The translations under genes and the position numbers were made by a program. This document shows, piece by piece, positions 9,987-18,763 of a stretch of DNA of 64,000 nucleotides. Where the stretch lies: NCBI GenBank assembly GCA_945890485.1, contig CAMDCN010000001.1:372001-436000 (forward strand), in the 5' to 3' direction. Within the stretch, counting starts at the first letter, position 1. Every line of letters starts with the position of its first letter. Under the pieces are notes generated by a model. That model was not told the DNA's origin and did no database searches. It saw only the letters and a program-made list of their open reading frames with translations. This DNA is from Candidatus Sulfopaludibacter sp. SbA3 (GTDB taxonomy: Bacteria > Acidobacteriota > Terriglobia > Bryobacterales > Bryobacteraceae).

Positions 9987-11741
9987 ATGCGAAAGATTAC
10001 TCTCGCCACCGCGGCGCTGAGCTTGCTCAGCACCGGCCTCGTCGCCGCCGAAGGTCCTCAGTTCCGGACCATCAGCGCCAGCCAGGCCGAGCGCGAAATC
10101 AGTGGATTCACCAGTGTTTCCTCGACCGCAGCGATGTGGGTGTGGGCCGACAAATCGGTCTATCGCCCCGGCGAACAACTAACCGTCCGCTGGACCGTCA
10201 AGCCGAACAACGACTTGTATCCGTACACGATCGTTGCTTACCGGCAGAATAACCAGACCGGCGCGAAGTTCTATCTCCCCGCCAATAACAATACCGCCAC
10301 CGACTTCTTCGGCAACACCCCGGCTGATGGCTTCCGCATCGTGCGGATCCCGGAAGCGACCAAAGCGACCGTCGCCACGGTTACCGTTCCTGAAGAGTAT
10401 GGCATGCACACGCTGGTCGTGCAGTTGCGCGACTACACCGGCACCCGCCCGGTAAAGACCGCCTACTTCAAGTTCGGCGTCGTCCGCGCCACGGTTGACC
10501 TGCCAGCCAACATCACCGAAAACCGCACCTTGACGGCCGACAACGCCTACAGCATCCGCGGCATCGTCACGGTCCGCAACAATGCGACCCTGACCATCGA
10601 ACCCGGCACCTTCATCATCGGCCAGCCCGGCTCCCAGCCGCCTTCGGTTCTGCTCGTCGCCAATAACGGCAAGATCATGGCGGAAGGCACCCGTTCGCGG
10701 CCCATCGTTATGACCTCTTCGCAGCCCATCGGCCGCCGTCAACGCGGCGACTGGGGTGGACTCGTCATGCTCGGCCAGGCGCCGATCAACGATCCGGCCG
10801 GCTTCCTGACCATCGAAGGTCTGCCGGAACTTCCGGAAACCCGTTACGGCGGTACCGACGCCAACCACAACTGCGGCAGCCTGAAGTATGTCCGCGTTGA
10901 GTTCGCTGGCGCGCTCCTGCGGCCCAACGAAGAGACCAACGCCATCACGTGGGGCGCTTGCGGCAAGGGCACCAAGGCGGAATACCTCCAAGCCCACTAC
11001 GGTTTAGACGATGCCTTCGAATGGTTTGGCGGCACCAATGACGCCAAATACCTGGTCGGTACTTATGCCGCTGACGACTTCCTCGACGGCCAAGTCGGTT
11101 GGAGCGGCCGCGTGCAGCATGGCGTGATGGTCGCCAACGACGACCTGTCGAACCGCGGCATCGAGATGGACAACTACGAGCGGAATTTCGGCGCGCGTCC
11201 TCTCGGCAAGCCCACCATGTTTAACCTCTCCTTCATCGGTGGCGGCGCACGCGGCTTCGACGAATCCGACTCGCCCTGCTTGTACTTCCGGCGCGGCGCC
11301 GGCGGTTCGTACAACAACCTGCTCTGCTACAACTGGATCACCCGCTCCATGGGTGGCGCCAATATCGGTGATAGCATCCAGCCGAACATCGCCAGCGGCG
11401 ACTTCAGCGTGAACGGTGTTCTTTCGTGGAACAACGGATACAACACGACGCCTGCTGCTCCGGCAACGACTGACGGCCAGGTGGTTGCAGACTTCCGCGC
11501 GCTGCTCAGCGGCCCGGCCGCCCAATTGCTGATCGCCGACACCCTGCTGCGCCGGCCGCTCGAGCGCTCCGACCCGGACTTCCGTCCGCTGACTGGCTCG
11601 CCCGTCTTCCGCGCCAACTGGGTGCAGGCGCCCGACGACGGCTTCTTTGACCAGTGGGCCACCTGGATCGGCGGCTTCGGCGATCACGACTGGACCGAAG
11701 AGTGGGCCAGCTTCGCTCAGGAACAAGATCTGCAGCCGTAA
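9987..11741 (+). CDS. Secreted right-handed beta-helix-like protein paired with the TonB receptor
   Basis: This protein of 584 residues has a signal peptide (MRKITLATAALSLLSTGLVAAE). An Ig-like region spans about 45-165 (VYRPGEQLTVRWTV). The remainder resembles parallel beta-helix proteins: TLTIEPGTFIIG near residue 200, DWGGLVMLGQAPIND near 253, LKYVRVEFAG near 300 and EWFGGTNDAKYLVG near 345. Similar proteins are encoded beside TonB receptors in Bacteroidota and Acidobacteriota and are thought to be cell-surface partners; their ligand is usually unknown. It is last in the operon 6410-11741, followed by a strong terminator. Confidence 0.65.
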   Translation: MRKITLATAALSLLSTGLVAAEGPQFRTISASQAEREISGFTSVSSTAAMWVWADKSVYRPGEQLTVRWTVKPNNDLYPYTIVAYRQNNQTGAKFYLPANNNTATDFFGNTPADGFRIVRIPEATKATVATVTVPEEYGMHTLVVQLRDYTGTRPVKTAYFKFGVVRATVDLPANITENRTLTADNAYSIRGIVTVRNNATLTIEPGTFIIGQPGSQPPSVLLVANNGKIMAEGTRSRPIVMTSSQPIGRRQRGDWGGLVMLGQAPINDPAGFLTIEGLPELPETRYGGTDANHNCGSLKYVRVEFAGALLRPNEETNAITWGACGKGTKAEYLQAHYGLDDAFEWFGGTNDAKYLVGTYAADDFLDGQVGWSGRVQHGVMVANDDLSNRGIEMDNYERNFGARPLGKPTMFNLSFIGGGARGFDESDSPCLYFRRGAGGSYNNLLCYNWITRSMGGANIGDSIQPNIASGDFSVNGVLSWNNGYNTTPAAPATTDGQVVADFRALLSGPAAQLLIADTLLRRPLERSDPDFRPLTGSPVFRANWVQAPDDGFFDQWATWIGGFGDHDWTEEWASFAQEQDLQP

Positions 11742-11769
11742 GCGCGACTGTACGATAGCCATACTCTAC

Positions 11770-11797
11770 GCCCGCGGCTTCGGCCGCGGGCTTTTTT
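11770..11797 (+). terminator. Rho-independent terminator of the TonB receptor operon
   Basis: A 9-base-pair GC stem (GCCCGCGGC at 11770-11778 with GCCGCGGGC at 11783-11791) closes a stable TTCG tetraloop and is followed by six T's. It lies 28 bases after the stop of the beta-helix protein. Confidence 0.92.
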
Positions 11798-11801
11798 CAT
11801 C

Positions 11802-11807
11802 TATCAT
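11802..11807 (+). promoter_or_regulatory. Candidate -10 box for the SGNH hydrolase gene
   Basis: TATCAT lies just after the terminator and 9 bases before the ATG at 11817. There is no Shine-Dalgarno between them, so a near-leaderless transcript is implied. Confidence 0.35.
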
Positions 11808-11816
11808 CGAAGTCTT

Positions 11817-12395
11817 ATGCGGACACTCCTCCTGCTGGCTCTCTCCGTCCCCCTTTGGGCCCAAAGCCAGAAGATTCTAATCATTGGAGACTCCATCTCC
11901 ATCGGCTACACGCCATTCGTCGCCAAGGCCCTCACCGGCAAGGCAACCGTCATCCACAACGAAGGGAATGCCGCCCACACCGGCAACGGCGTCGCCAAGC
12001 TGGACCAGTGGCTCGGCGACGGGAAGTGGGACACCATCCATTTCAATTTCGGGCTGCACGACCTGAAGATCATGGAAGGTGGCAAACATCAGATTCCGCT
12101 CGACGAGTATGAGAAGAATCTCAAGTTGATCGTGAAACGATTGAAACAGACCAAGGCCAAGTTGATTTGGGCTTCGACGACGCCGGTTCCCCCCGGCAAG
12201 GTGAGTCCACTGCGCGATCCTGCCGACGTGCCGAAGTACAACGCGGCCGCCGCTCGCATCATGAAGGCGGAGAAGATTCGGACGAACGATCTGTTCCACG
12301 CCGACCACTCAGGCCAGTTGCCCGCGAATGTCCACTACACCCCGGCCGGCTATGAAGCCCTGGCCAATCAAGTTTTGAAGGTTCTGTCCAAATGA
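11817..12395 (+). CDS. Secreted SGNH/GDSL-family hydrolase
   Basis: This protein of 192 residues has a signal peptide (MRTLLLLALSVPLWAQ) and the nucleophile block GDSISIGY, so it is an SGNH esterase/lipase. Block III reads FNFGLHDLK in place of the usual GxND. The C-terminal block reads LPANVHYTPAGY, with the catalytic-type His but Ala at the position usually held by the Asp of DxxH. Both features are shared, as far as I recall, by a subfamily in Acidobacteria and Planctomycetes. The substrate may be an acetylated carbohydrate; this is inference. It overlaps the aldo/keto reductase start by 4 bases (ATGA). Confidence 0.8.
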   Translation: MRTLLLLALSVPLWAQSQKILIIGDSISIGYTPFVAKALTGKATVIHNEGNAAHTGNGVAKLDQWLGDGKWDTIHFNFGLHDLKIMEGGKHQIPLDEYEKNLKLIVKRLKQTKAKLIWASTTPVPPGKVSPLRDPADVPKYNAAAARIMKAEKIRTNDLFHADHSGQLPANVHYTPAGYEALANQVLKVLSK

Positions 12396-13315
12396 ACTCC
12401 CGCCTAGTACTCGGCACCATGACGTTCGGCTCGCAGCTCGACGAAGCCGATTCACTCCGCCTCATTGACTCCGCCCTCGACTACGGCATCACGTTCCTCG
12501 ATACCGCCAACGTCTACAACATGGGCCGTAGTGAGGAGATCGTCTCGAAGGCCTTAAAGGGCCGCCGCGACAAGATTCGCCTCGCCACCAAGGTTCGCGG
12601 CAAGATGGGCGATGGGCCGGAGGATATCGGACTGTCGGCGCCGGCGATCAATAAGCAGATCGACGCCTCGCTCCGGCGCTTGGAGACGGATTACGTCGAC
12701 GTCTACTATCTCCACATGCCGGACCCGGCGACACCGATCGAAGAGACGCTCGAAGCCATGGCGCGTCTGGTGGACGCGGGCAAAGTCCGCCAGTTGGCCT
12801 GCTCCAACTACCCGGCCTGGCAGGTGACGGAGATGCAGACGCTCTGCCGCCATCCGATGAAGGTTTCGCAGCCGATGTACAACCTGCTGGCGCGCGGCAT
12901 TGAGCCGGAGTACCTGCCGATGTGCGCCCGCTATGGAGTCGAGACGTACATCTATAATCCTCTCGCCGGCGGACTTCTGACCGGCAAGCAGGTACCCGCT
13001 GCTCCCCTGCCCGGCACCCGTTTCGACGGCAACCAGATGTATCTCGACCGCTACTGGCACCCGGCGCAGTTCGCTGCAGTGGAAGAGTTGAAATCGATTG
13101 CCGCCGCGGCGGGGCGCAGCATGATCAGCATGAGCCTCTGCTGGCTTCTGCATCACACCCCGATCAGCGGGATCATCCTGGGAGCGAGCAAACAGAGCCA
13201 ACTCGATGCCAACGTCGCAGCGGCCAACGAAGGCCCGCTGAGTCCGGAAACCTTGGAAGCCATCAACCGCGTCTGGGCCAATCTGCGCGGCATCACCCCC
13301 CAGTACAACCGCTAA
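12392..13315 (+). CDS. Aldo/keto reductase
   Basis: This protein of 307 residues has the (beta/alpha)8 aldo/keto reductase fold signature. The catalytic Asp-Tyr pair is in FLDTANVYNMGRSEE, the Lys in LATKVRG, and the His in VYYLHMPDP. The C-terminal NADP(H)-binding stretch reads SGIILGASKQSQLD. The family reduces aldehydes and ketones, often sugars, in the cytoplasm. It is translationally coupled to the SGNH hydrolase gene and is followed 3 bases later by the secreted nuclease gene. There is no signal peptide. The specific substrate is unknown. Confidence 0.9.
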   Translation: MNSRLVLGTMTFGSQLDEADSLRLIDSALDYGITFLDTANVYNMGRSEEIVSKALKGRRDKIRLATKVRGKMGDGPEDIGLSAPAINKQIDASLRRLETDYVDVYYLHMPDPATPIEETLEAMARLVDAGKVRQLACSNYPAWQVTEMQTLCRHPMKVSQPMYNLLARGIEPEYLPMCARYGVETYIYNPLAGGLLTGKQVPAAPLPGTRFDGNQMYLDRYWHPAQFAAVEELKSIAAAAGRSMISMSLCWLLHHTPISGIILGASKQSQLDANVAAANEGPLSPETLEAINRVWANLRGITPQYNR

Positions 13316-13318
13316 GCT

Positions 13319-15838
13319 ATGACCCTTCGTCTGCTCCTCCTCCTAACTCTTGCTGGTGCTCTGCCGGCTCAGGTTGTCATCAGCCAGATCTACGGAGGAG
13401 GGGGCAACACCGGGGCCACGCTCCGTCAGGATTTCATCGAGCTCTTCAATCGCGGGGCGCAGGCGCAATCGCTGGAAGGTTGGGCGATCCAGTATGCCAG
13501 CGCCACCGGCACCACCTACCAGTCGACGACGCTGACGGGGACGATCGAGCCTGGCCAGTACTATCTGATTCAGCAGGCGGCGGGGGCGGGCGGGACTCAG
13601 AACCTTCCGTCGCCAGATGCGACCGGCACGATCGCCATGTCCGGCACAGCGGCCAAGGTGGCGCTTCGCAATGCCGCGGCTGAGGTGGTGGATCGCGTTG
13701 GCTATGGTGCGGCGGCGAGCGAGTTCGAAACCGCTCCGACTCGAGATCTTTCGAATACTTCGGCAGCCGTGCGTGCGCGCGCCGGTTGCCAGGATACGGA
13801 CAACAACAGCGTCGATTTCGTGGTGGCGACACCCGCGCCAAGGAATCGGGCGACGCCATTCGTCAACTGCGCGGCACCTCCGGAAACCCTCCGCCTGACG
13901 ATCTCCGAGATTCAGGGGCCCGGCGCGGAGAGCTCGTTCGTGGATCGTCGCGTCATCACGTCCGGCGTCGTCACCTTCCGGCGCACCAACGGCTTCTACA
14001 TCCAATCGCCGCAGGCCGATGCGAACGGCTCTTCCGGCATCCTCGTCTTCACGCAGTCTGCTCCGCCCGCCGCGGCTCAACCCGGAGCCCTGGTAGAGGT
14101 GGTAGGCGACATCGCCGAGTTCCGTCCCGCCGGAGATCCGCAGAGCCCACCGCTAACGGAACTCATTAACCCCACGGTGACGCTGCGAGGTCAGGGGCAG
14201 ACGCTCCCCGAGCCGGTCTCCCTGAAGCCGGATGAAGACCTGGAGCGCTACGAAGGCATGTTGGTCCGCGCCGGGCTGAATATCACCGCCCCATTGAGCG
14301 GGTCGGTCGCCTGGGCGACGCTTGATGCACCGCGGCCGTTCCGCCGTTCCGACGAATCGCGGTGGCCGAATCTGCTGCGGCTGGTGACGGATGCGAGGGT
14401 GTCTGCTGGGACTTCACTCGCCAACGTCTCGGGCCCGCTCGACTTCGGTTCCCGCACTTACACGATCTATGCAAATCCGATCACGGAGGCCATCCTGATC
14501 CCGGAGGCTCCTCCGGCCCCGGTGCGGGCCGACTACGAATACACGGTCGCCACATTGAACCTGCTCCGGCTTTTCGATGAACCCGCGCTGCTGGATCGGT
14601 TGCCGCGGCTCCGTCAGTACGTCCAAGTGCAGCTTGGTCTGCCAGATGTGATCGTGGTTCAGGAGGTCGACAAGCTCTCGACTCTCGAACGCGCCGCCGA
14701 TGCCATTGGCTCCGATTATATGGCGTTCCTGGCGCCGTCGAACGACCCGAGCGGGATCACCTCCGGCTTCCTGGCGCGGGCTTCGCGGGTGGCCGTCGAT
14801 GCCGTGGCGCAACTGGCGCGGGATCATGAGTACGCCCCCGGCGAGCTGACGCACGACCGGCCGCCGATCCTGCTGCGGGCCAGCATCGCCGGGCAGCCCG
14901 TTTCCGTGATGGGCGTTCATATGCGCTCTCGCCTGAACCTGGAAGACCCGCGGGTGCGGGCCAAGCGGGCCGCACAGTTTGCTTCGGTCGCCGAGGAGCT
15001 GTCGCTCTTACCGGCCAACATCCCCGTGATCGTCGCCGGGGATTGGAACTCGTTTGCCAACGAAATCAACTTTCCGGGCTTTACGAATCTGACGACAACG
15101 CTCTCGCCGGCGGAAAACTATTCGTATGTGTTTGACGGCCAGACGCAGACGCTCGACCACATTCTAATCAACCAACGGAACCTGTTGAGTCGGGTTCATT
15201 TCGGGCGCGGCAATTCGGATTTTCCCGCGGCGACCCGCCTGTCCGATCATGACGGGGTGGTGGCGTATCTGCTCTCGCGGCCGGTGCTGCTCACGGCCGC
15301 GAGCATCGTTAACAGTGCCAGCTTCTATGCGGGCGCGTTGGCGCCTTCGACGGTAACTACGATCTTTGGCCAGGGAAACTTCGCTGCCAGGGCACGGATT
15401 CGTTTGGGTGGTGTCGCGATACAGCCGCTCGTTGCTGGAGGGAGCCAGATCGTCTTCCTGACGCCCCCGACGCTTCCACCGGGCTCCGTGACGGTGGAGG
15501 TCGAAACCGAGGGAGCGGCACTTCATAAGTTCGAGATGCCCACCGGGCGGGTCACGCCGGCTCTGCCGCTGGCCTGGCAGATGACGGACCGGACCAGTTT
15601 CAGCGGCTTTCGCGCCGGCACGGAGCGGCAGATTCTGTTGAATGGGACAAGTTCAGCGCCGGTGTCGGGACGGCTTTGCGGCTTGCCGGTTGAGATTCTT
15701 CGAGCTGCGCCTCAAAACAACCTCCTGGCCGTCGACTTTGTAGTTCCTCCGGCCTGCCCGTTGGGCCGGCAACGCATTGAATTCTCCGTCGGCAGCCGCA
15801 CGACGCAGCCCGACTTATTTACCGAAATTGTCCCCTAG
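13319..15838 (+). CDS. Secreted endonuclease/exonuclease/phosphatase-family nuclease with lamin-tail and TIGR03437 domains
   Basis: This protein of 839 residues has a signal peptide (MTLRLLLLLTLAGALPAQ). A lamin-tail domain spans about 19-160 (VVISQIYGGGGNTGA, FIELFNRG). An OB-fold-like segment spans about 190-330 (GVVTFRRTNGFYIQSP). A DNase-I-like catalytic domain spans about 400-660, with VATLNLLRLFD, VIVVQEVDK, GDWNSFANE, TLDHILI and LSDHDGVVAY supplying the metal-binding and catalytic Asn, Glu, Asp and His. A TIGR03437-like domain follows from about 665 (IVNSASFYAGALAP). The order is that of ExeM/NucH-like extracellular nucleases with an acidobacterial C-terminal domain added. It probably scavenges extracellular DNA. 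Confidence 0.85.
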   Translation: MTLRLLLLLTLAGALPAQVVISQIYGGGGNTGATLRQDFIELFNRGAQAQSLEGWAIQYASATGTTYQSTTLTGTIEPGQYYLIQQAAGAGGTQNLPSPDATGTIAMSGTAAKVALRNAAAEVVDRVGYGAAASEFETAPTRDLSNTSAAVRARAGCQDTDNNSVDFVVATPAPRNRATPFVNCAAPPETLRLTISEIQGPGAESSFVDRRVITSGVVTFRRTNGFYIQSPQADANGSSGILVFTQSAPPAAAQPGALVEVVGDIAEFRPAGDPQSPPLTELINPTVTLRGQGQTLPEPVSLKPDEDLERYEGMLVRAGLNITAPLSGSVAWATLDAPRPFRRSDESRWPNLLRLVTDARVSAGTSLANVSGPLDFGSRTYTIYANPITEAILIPEAPPAPVRADYEYTVATLNLLRLFDEPALLDRLPRLRQYVQVQLGLPDVIVVQEVDKLSTLERAADAIGSDYMAFLAPSNDPSGITSGFLARASRVAVDAVAQLARDHEYAPGELTHDRPPILLRASIAGQPVSVMGVHMRSRLNLEDPRVRAKRAAQFASVAEELSLLPANIPVIVAGDWNSFANEINFPGFTNLTTTLSPAENYSYVFDGQTQTLDHILINQRNLLSRVHFGRGNSDFPAATRLSDHDGVVAYLLSRPVLLTAASIVNSASFYAGALAPSTVTTIFGQGNFAARARIRLGGVAIQPLVAGGSQIVFLTPPTLPPGSVTVEVETEGAALHKFEMPTGRVTPALPLAWQMTDRTSFSGFRAGTERQILLNGTSSAPVSGRLCGLPVEILRAAPQNNLLAVDFVVPPACPLGRQRIEFSVGSRTTQPDLFTEIVP

Positions 15839-15845
15839 CTTCGAC

Positions 15846-15851
15846 TACACT
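15846..15851 (+). promoter_or_regulatory. Candidate -10 box for the CHAT-sigma operon
   Basis: TACACT lies 9 bases before the ATG at 15861, just after the nuclease stop codon. No convincing -35 or Shine-Dalgarno is seen. Confidence 0.3.
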
Positions 15852-15860
15852 TAGCAGTGC

Positions 15861-18230
15861 ATGTGCTCGTGGCGTCTTCCAGCACTCCTCCTGACTAGCG
15901 CTTGCCTCTTCGCACTCGACACGAAGTTGTTGCTGGAGCAGGTGCGTAAAGCGCCCACGCCAGCAGCCAAACTGGCTTTGTTGACCGAAGCGCTGCCGTT
16001 GGCCGGGGACTGGCAACAGCAGGCCGCCGTACAATACAACCTCGCTCGTCATCATCAGAACCAGGGCAATGCCGCGACGGCGGTCGAGTGGTTCGCCAAA
16101 GCCTTTGCGACCCATCAGCAGTTTGACGATCCGTTTCAGCGGGCCATTCTTCTAAACAACTGGGCGATCGCCGAGACGGAGCTTGGCGAGACGACTGCGG
16201 CCAAGGCTCACTTCGAAGCCGCGCTCGCCATCCGGCGGGAGTTGAAGGACGGCCCCGGCGTTGCGTATACACTGCTTGGGCTGGCCAACGTCTATGCGGC
16301 CTGGGGCGATCTCGCTGCCGCCCATCAGACTTACGAATCCGTCGCCGAGCAGTGGCGGCAGTTGAAGAACATTGTCGGCGAGGCGCATGCGCTGAATAAT
16401 GACGGCCTGATCCTGGCGGCACTCGGCGATCCTAAACGCGCCGCGACCGCCCACCGACAAGCGCTCACCCTGTTTCGCCAAGCCAAGGAGACGCGCTATG
16501 AGGCCTATGCGCTGAGCAACCTGGGTCTGGTAGATCCCAACGAAGCCGAAGCCAACTTCCGGCGCGCGATCGGGATGCTGCCGACTCCGCGCGAGAAGGC
16601 CTATGCACAGCAGAATCTGGCCGATCTGTTGTTCCGCGTCGGCCGGTTGCCGGAAGCGAAAGCGCTCTATAGCGCTTCGCTCGCCGCCAAGCTCGAAGCC
16701 AAGGACCGGGCCGGCGCCGCGTATACGCACTCCCGCCTGGCGGCCTACCACCTGCGGCTGAACTCGTTGTCCGAGGCCGAAGCCGAGGCCCGTCGCGCCC
16801 TCGACCTCCACGTCGCCGTCGGCGACCGCGCCGGGGAGGCCGCCACTCTGGCGATGCTGGCCGCCATCGAGTGGTCTTTTACGAAACGAAGCCAATCGCT
16901 CGCTACCATCGCCCGCGCCCGTGGCATTGTGGAGGAGACCCGCAGCCGCGTCCTGAGCCCGGATCTGCGGTCGAGCTACTTCGCCACCAAGCGGAGCATC
17001 TACGATTTCGAGATCTCGAAACTGCTTTTTACGAAACGAAGCCAAGAGGCGCTGGCGATCAGCGAACGGGCCCGGGCCCGGCTGCTGCTCGACGAACTGG
17101 ACGAACAGGAGACCCCGGCCAACGCCCGGGAGCGGCAGCTCCGCCGCGAACTTTCGGCCCAGGAGCAGAGGCTGCCCGGGTCGCGCGATCGGGTGGAGGC
17201 GCTGCTCCGGGAATGGCGAACGGCGAAGGCCGCATTGCGGAAGGAGTTCGCGGCGGAACCCCGCGGCGTCGCCGCTCTGCGGGCACTGGCCAGCGCCGAG
17301 ACGACACTGGTGCAGTACTGGCTCGGCGAGGAGGAGGGCGCGGCGTTCGTCGTCACCCCGGCCGGAGTACGGTCGATTCCGCTGCCGGGGCGGCGTCAGC
17401 TCGGCCCGCAGATCGATGCGTTCCTGTCGGCTCTGACGGCGAGGCTAACGTTGATCCCGAATGAGACGGCGGCTGCCAAGCAGGCGCGCCTGGCTGCGGC
17501 GGAGGCGACTTGGAATCGCCTGCTGCCGGAGATGCGGAAGCTGTTGCCGGTGTCGGCTCGACGGCTGGTGCTCTCGCCGGAGGGCCCTTTGGCGCGCTTG
17601 CCCTGGCACCTGCTGTCGCCGGGCGAGATCACGTTGACGCCTTCGCTTAGCGTGCTGGCGGAGCTACGGCAGCGGCCCGTTTCGCCGCACAAACTGGTTT
17701 CAGTGATCGCGCTGCCGTCGCTGCGGTTCGCCGGCCGGGAGGCCGACGCCATTGCCGCGCTGACCCCGGTGAACCGGCCCACGGACATCGATCTGGCGCT
17801 TCGGACGTCGCGGGTGCTGCACTTTGCGACGCATACGACAGTGGACGACCGGGAGCCGGCGCTATCGGGCATCGCCCTGCCGGACCGGACGATGCGCCTA
17901 TATGAGCTATACGGGAAAAGCATCCGGGCCGACCTGGTGGTGCTCAGTTCGTGCCGGTCGGCGGCGGGGCCGGAGATCAGCGGCGAGGGGACGATCGGGT
18001 TGGCGAGAGGGTTTCTGCATGCGGGGGCACGGCGGGTGGTGGCATCGCTATGGAGCGTGGACGACCAGGCGACGGCGCGGTTGATGGAACATTTCTATAG
18101 CGAAATGTTTAAAACAAGAAAGTCCCCTGCTGCGGCGCTCTTCGCGGCGCAGCAGAGGCTGCGAGCAGAGCCTCGCTGGTCGCATCCGGCGTATTGGGCT
18201 GGGTTCGTTTTGCAGGGGGACTGGCGTTGA
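15861..18230 (+). CDS. Exported TPR-CHAT protein (caspase-like protease domain)
   Basis: This protein of 789 residues has a hydrophobic signal (MCSWRLPALLLTSACLFA). About ten TPR-type helical repeats span residues 25-420 (AVQYNLARHHQNQGNAATA, LLNNWAIAETELGE, LLGLANVYAAWGD). A CHAT domain fills the C-terminal half, with the His motif HFATH (His654, His658) and the nucleophile motif LSSCRSA (Cys698). CHAT is a caspase/separase-related cysteine protease fold, so the protein is probably an active periplasmic protease. Two identical FTKRSQ strings at residues 340-345 and 390-395 come from a repeated 19-base DNA element. It overlaps the sigma-factor start, and an anti-sigma-like gene follows, suggesting a role in signal-dependent cleavage. 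Confidence 0.85.
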   Translation: MCSWRLPALLLTSACLFALDTKLLLEQVRKAPTPAAKLALLTEALPLAGDWQQQAAVQYNLARHHQNQGNAATAVEWFAKAFATHQQFDDPFQRAILLNNWAIAETELGETTAAKAHFEAALAIRRELKDGPGVAYTLLGLANVYAAWGDLAAAHQTYESVAEQWRQLKNIVGEAHALNNDGLILAALGDPKRAATAHRQALTLFRQAKETRYEAYALSNLGLVDPNEAEANFRRAIGMLPTPREKAYAQQNLADLLFRVGRLPEAKALYSASLAAKLEAKDRAGAAYTHSRLAAYHLRLNSLSEAEAEARRALDLHVAVGDRAGEAATLAMLAAIEWSFTKRSQSLATIARARGIVEETRSRVLSPDLRSSYFATKRSIYDFEISKLLFTKRSQEALAISERARARLLLDELDEQETPANARERQLRRELSAQEQRLPGSRDRVEALLREWRTAKAALRKEFAAEPRGVAALRALASAETTLVQYWLGEEEGAAFVVTPAGVRSIPLPGRRQLGPQIDAFLSALTARLTLIPNETAAAKQARLAAAEATWNRLLPEMRKLLPVSARRLVLSPEGPLARLPWHLLSPGEITLTPSLSVLAELRQRPVSPHKLVSVIALPSLRFAGREADAIAALTPVNRPTDIDLALRTSRVLHFATHTTVDDREPALSGIALPDRTMRLYELYGKSIRADLVVLSSCRSAAGPEISGEGTIGLARGFLHAGARRVVASLWSVDDQATARLMEHFYSEMFKTRKSPAAALFAAQQRLRAEPRWSHPAYWAGFVLQGDWR
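16877..16895 (+). repeat. Dispersed 19-base repeat, copy 1 (inside the CHAT gene)
   Basis: The core TTTTACGAAACGAAGCCAA is identical to copy 2 exactly 150 bases downstream. In the gene frame it encodes FTKRSQ; in the +1 frame it reads FYETKP. Confidence 0.65.
17027..17045 (+). repeat. Dispersed 19-base repeat, copy 2 (inside the CHAT gene)
   Basis: The same 19-base core as at 16877, in the same orientation and codon phase, sits between the helix ISKLL and EALAISERARAR. It occupies a position where CHAT proteins normally have a variable loop. Confidence 0.65.
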
Positions 18231-18763
18231 CGGCGGAGCATTTGCAGCAATTGCTGGCCGTGCTGGGCGAGGAGTCGGCCGAACGGTATGAAGCGTTACG
18301 GTGGCGGCTGGTCCGGCTGTTCACGTGGGAACGCTGCGGCGAGCCGGAGGCCTTGGCCGACGAGGCGCTGGACCGGTTGGCGCGGCGGCTGACGGAGGGG
18401 GAACCGATCGGGCATTTGGAGAACTATTTGTTTGGCATTGCGCGGATGCTGTTGCGCGAGGAGGCGGCCCGGGCGATGCGGCAACGGGCCAAGCTGGCGG
18501 AGTTTGGCCGAGAGCAGGTTCGTTTGTCCTTGCCGGCCAGTGATGAGTTGGCGGAGAGATTGCGCCGTTGTTTGGACTCGCTCGAGCCGGAGCAACGGCG
18601 GATTGTGCTGGCTTACTACGACGGGCGGCCGCGGGAGCGGCTGGCCGTCGAACTGGGACTGCAATTGAATGCGCTGCGGAACCGGGCATTGCGGCTGCGC
18701 GAGAAATTAGAAAAGTGCGTGATGATTCATCGGATTGAATCACTAGGGAAAGAGGGAAGGTGA
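18227..18763 (+). CDS. ECF-like RNA polymerase sigma factor
   Basis: This protein has 178 residues from a TTG start at 18227 that overlaps the TGA of the CHAT gene (TTGA), with AGGGGGA about 6 bases upstream. An in-frame ATG at 18194 lies inside the CHAT gene and is less likely. The N-terminal half resembles sigma region 2 (RLFTWERCGEPEALADEALDRLARR, ENYLFGIARMLLREE). The C-terminal half is sigma region 4 with a helix-turn-helix (SLEPEQRRIVLAYYDGR, then AVELGLQLNALRNRALRLRE). It should direct RNA polymerase to a dedicated promoter set. It overlaps the following anti-sigma-like gene by 4 bases (GTGA), so the three proteins are made together. Confidence 0.8.
   Translation: MTAEHLQQLLAVLGEESAERYEALRWRLVRLFTWERCGEPEALADEALDRLARRLTEGEPIGHLENYLFGIARMLLREEAARAMRQRAKLAEFGREQVRLSLPASDELAERLRRCLDSLEPEQRRIVLAYYDGRPRERLAVELGLQLNALRNRALRLREKLEKCVMIHRIESLGKEGR

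Noticed and set aside
18194-18226. ATG start for the sigma factor 11 codons upstream
   Set aside because: It lies within the CHAT coding region without a ribosome binding site; the TTG at 18227 overlaps the stop and has AGGGGGA before it.
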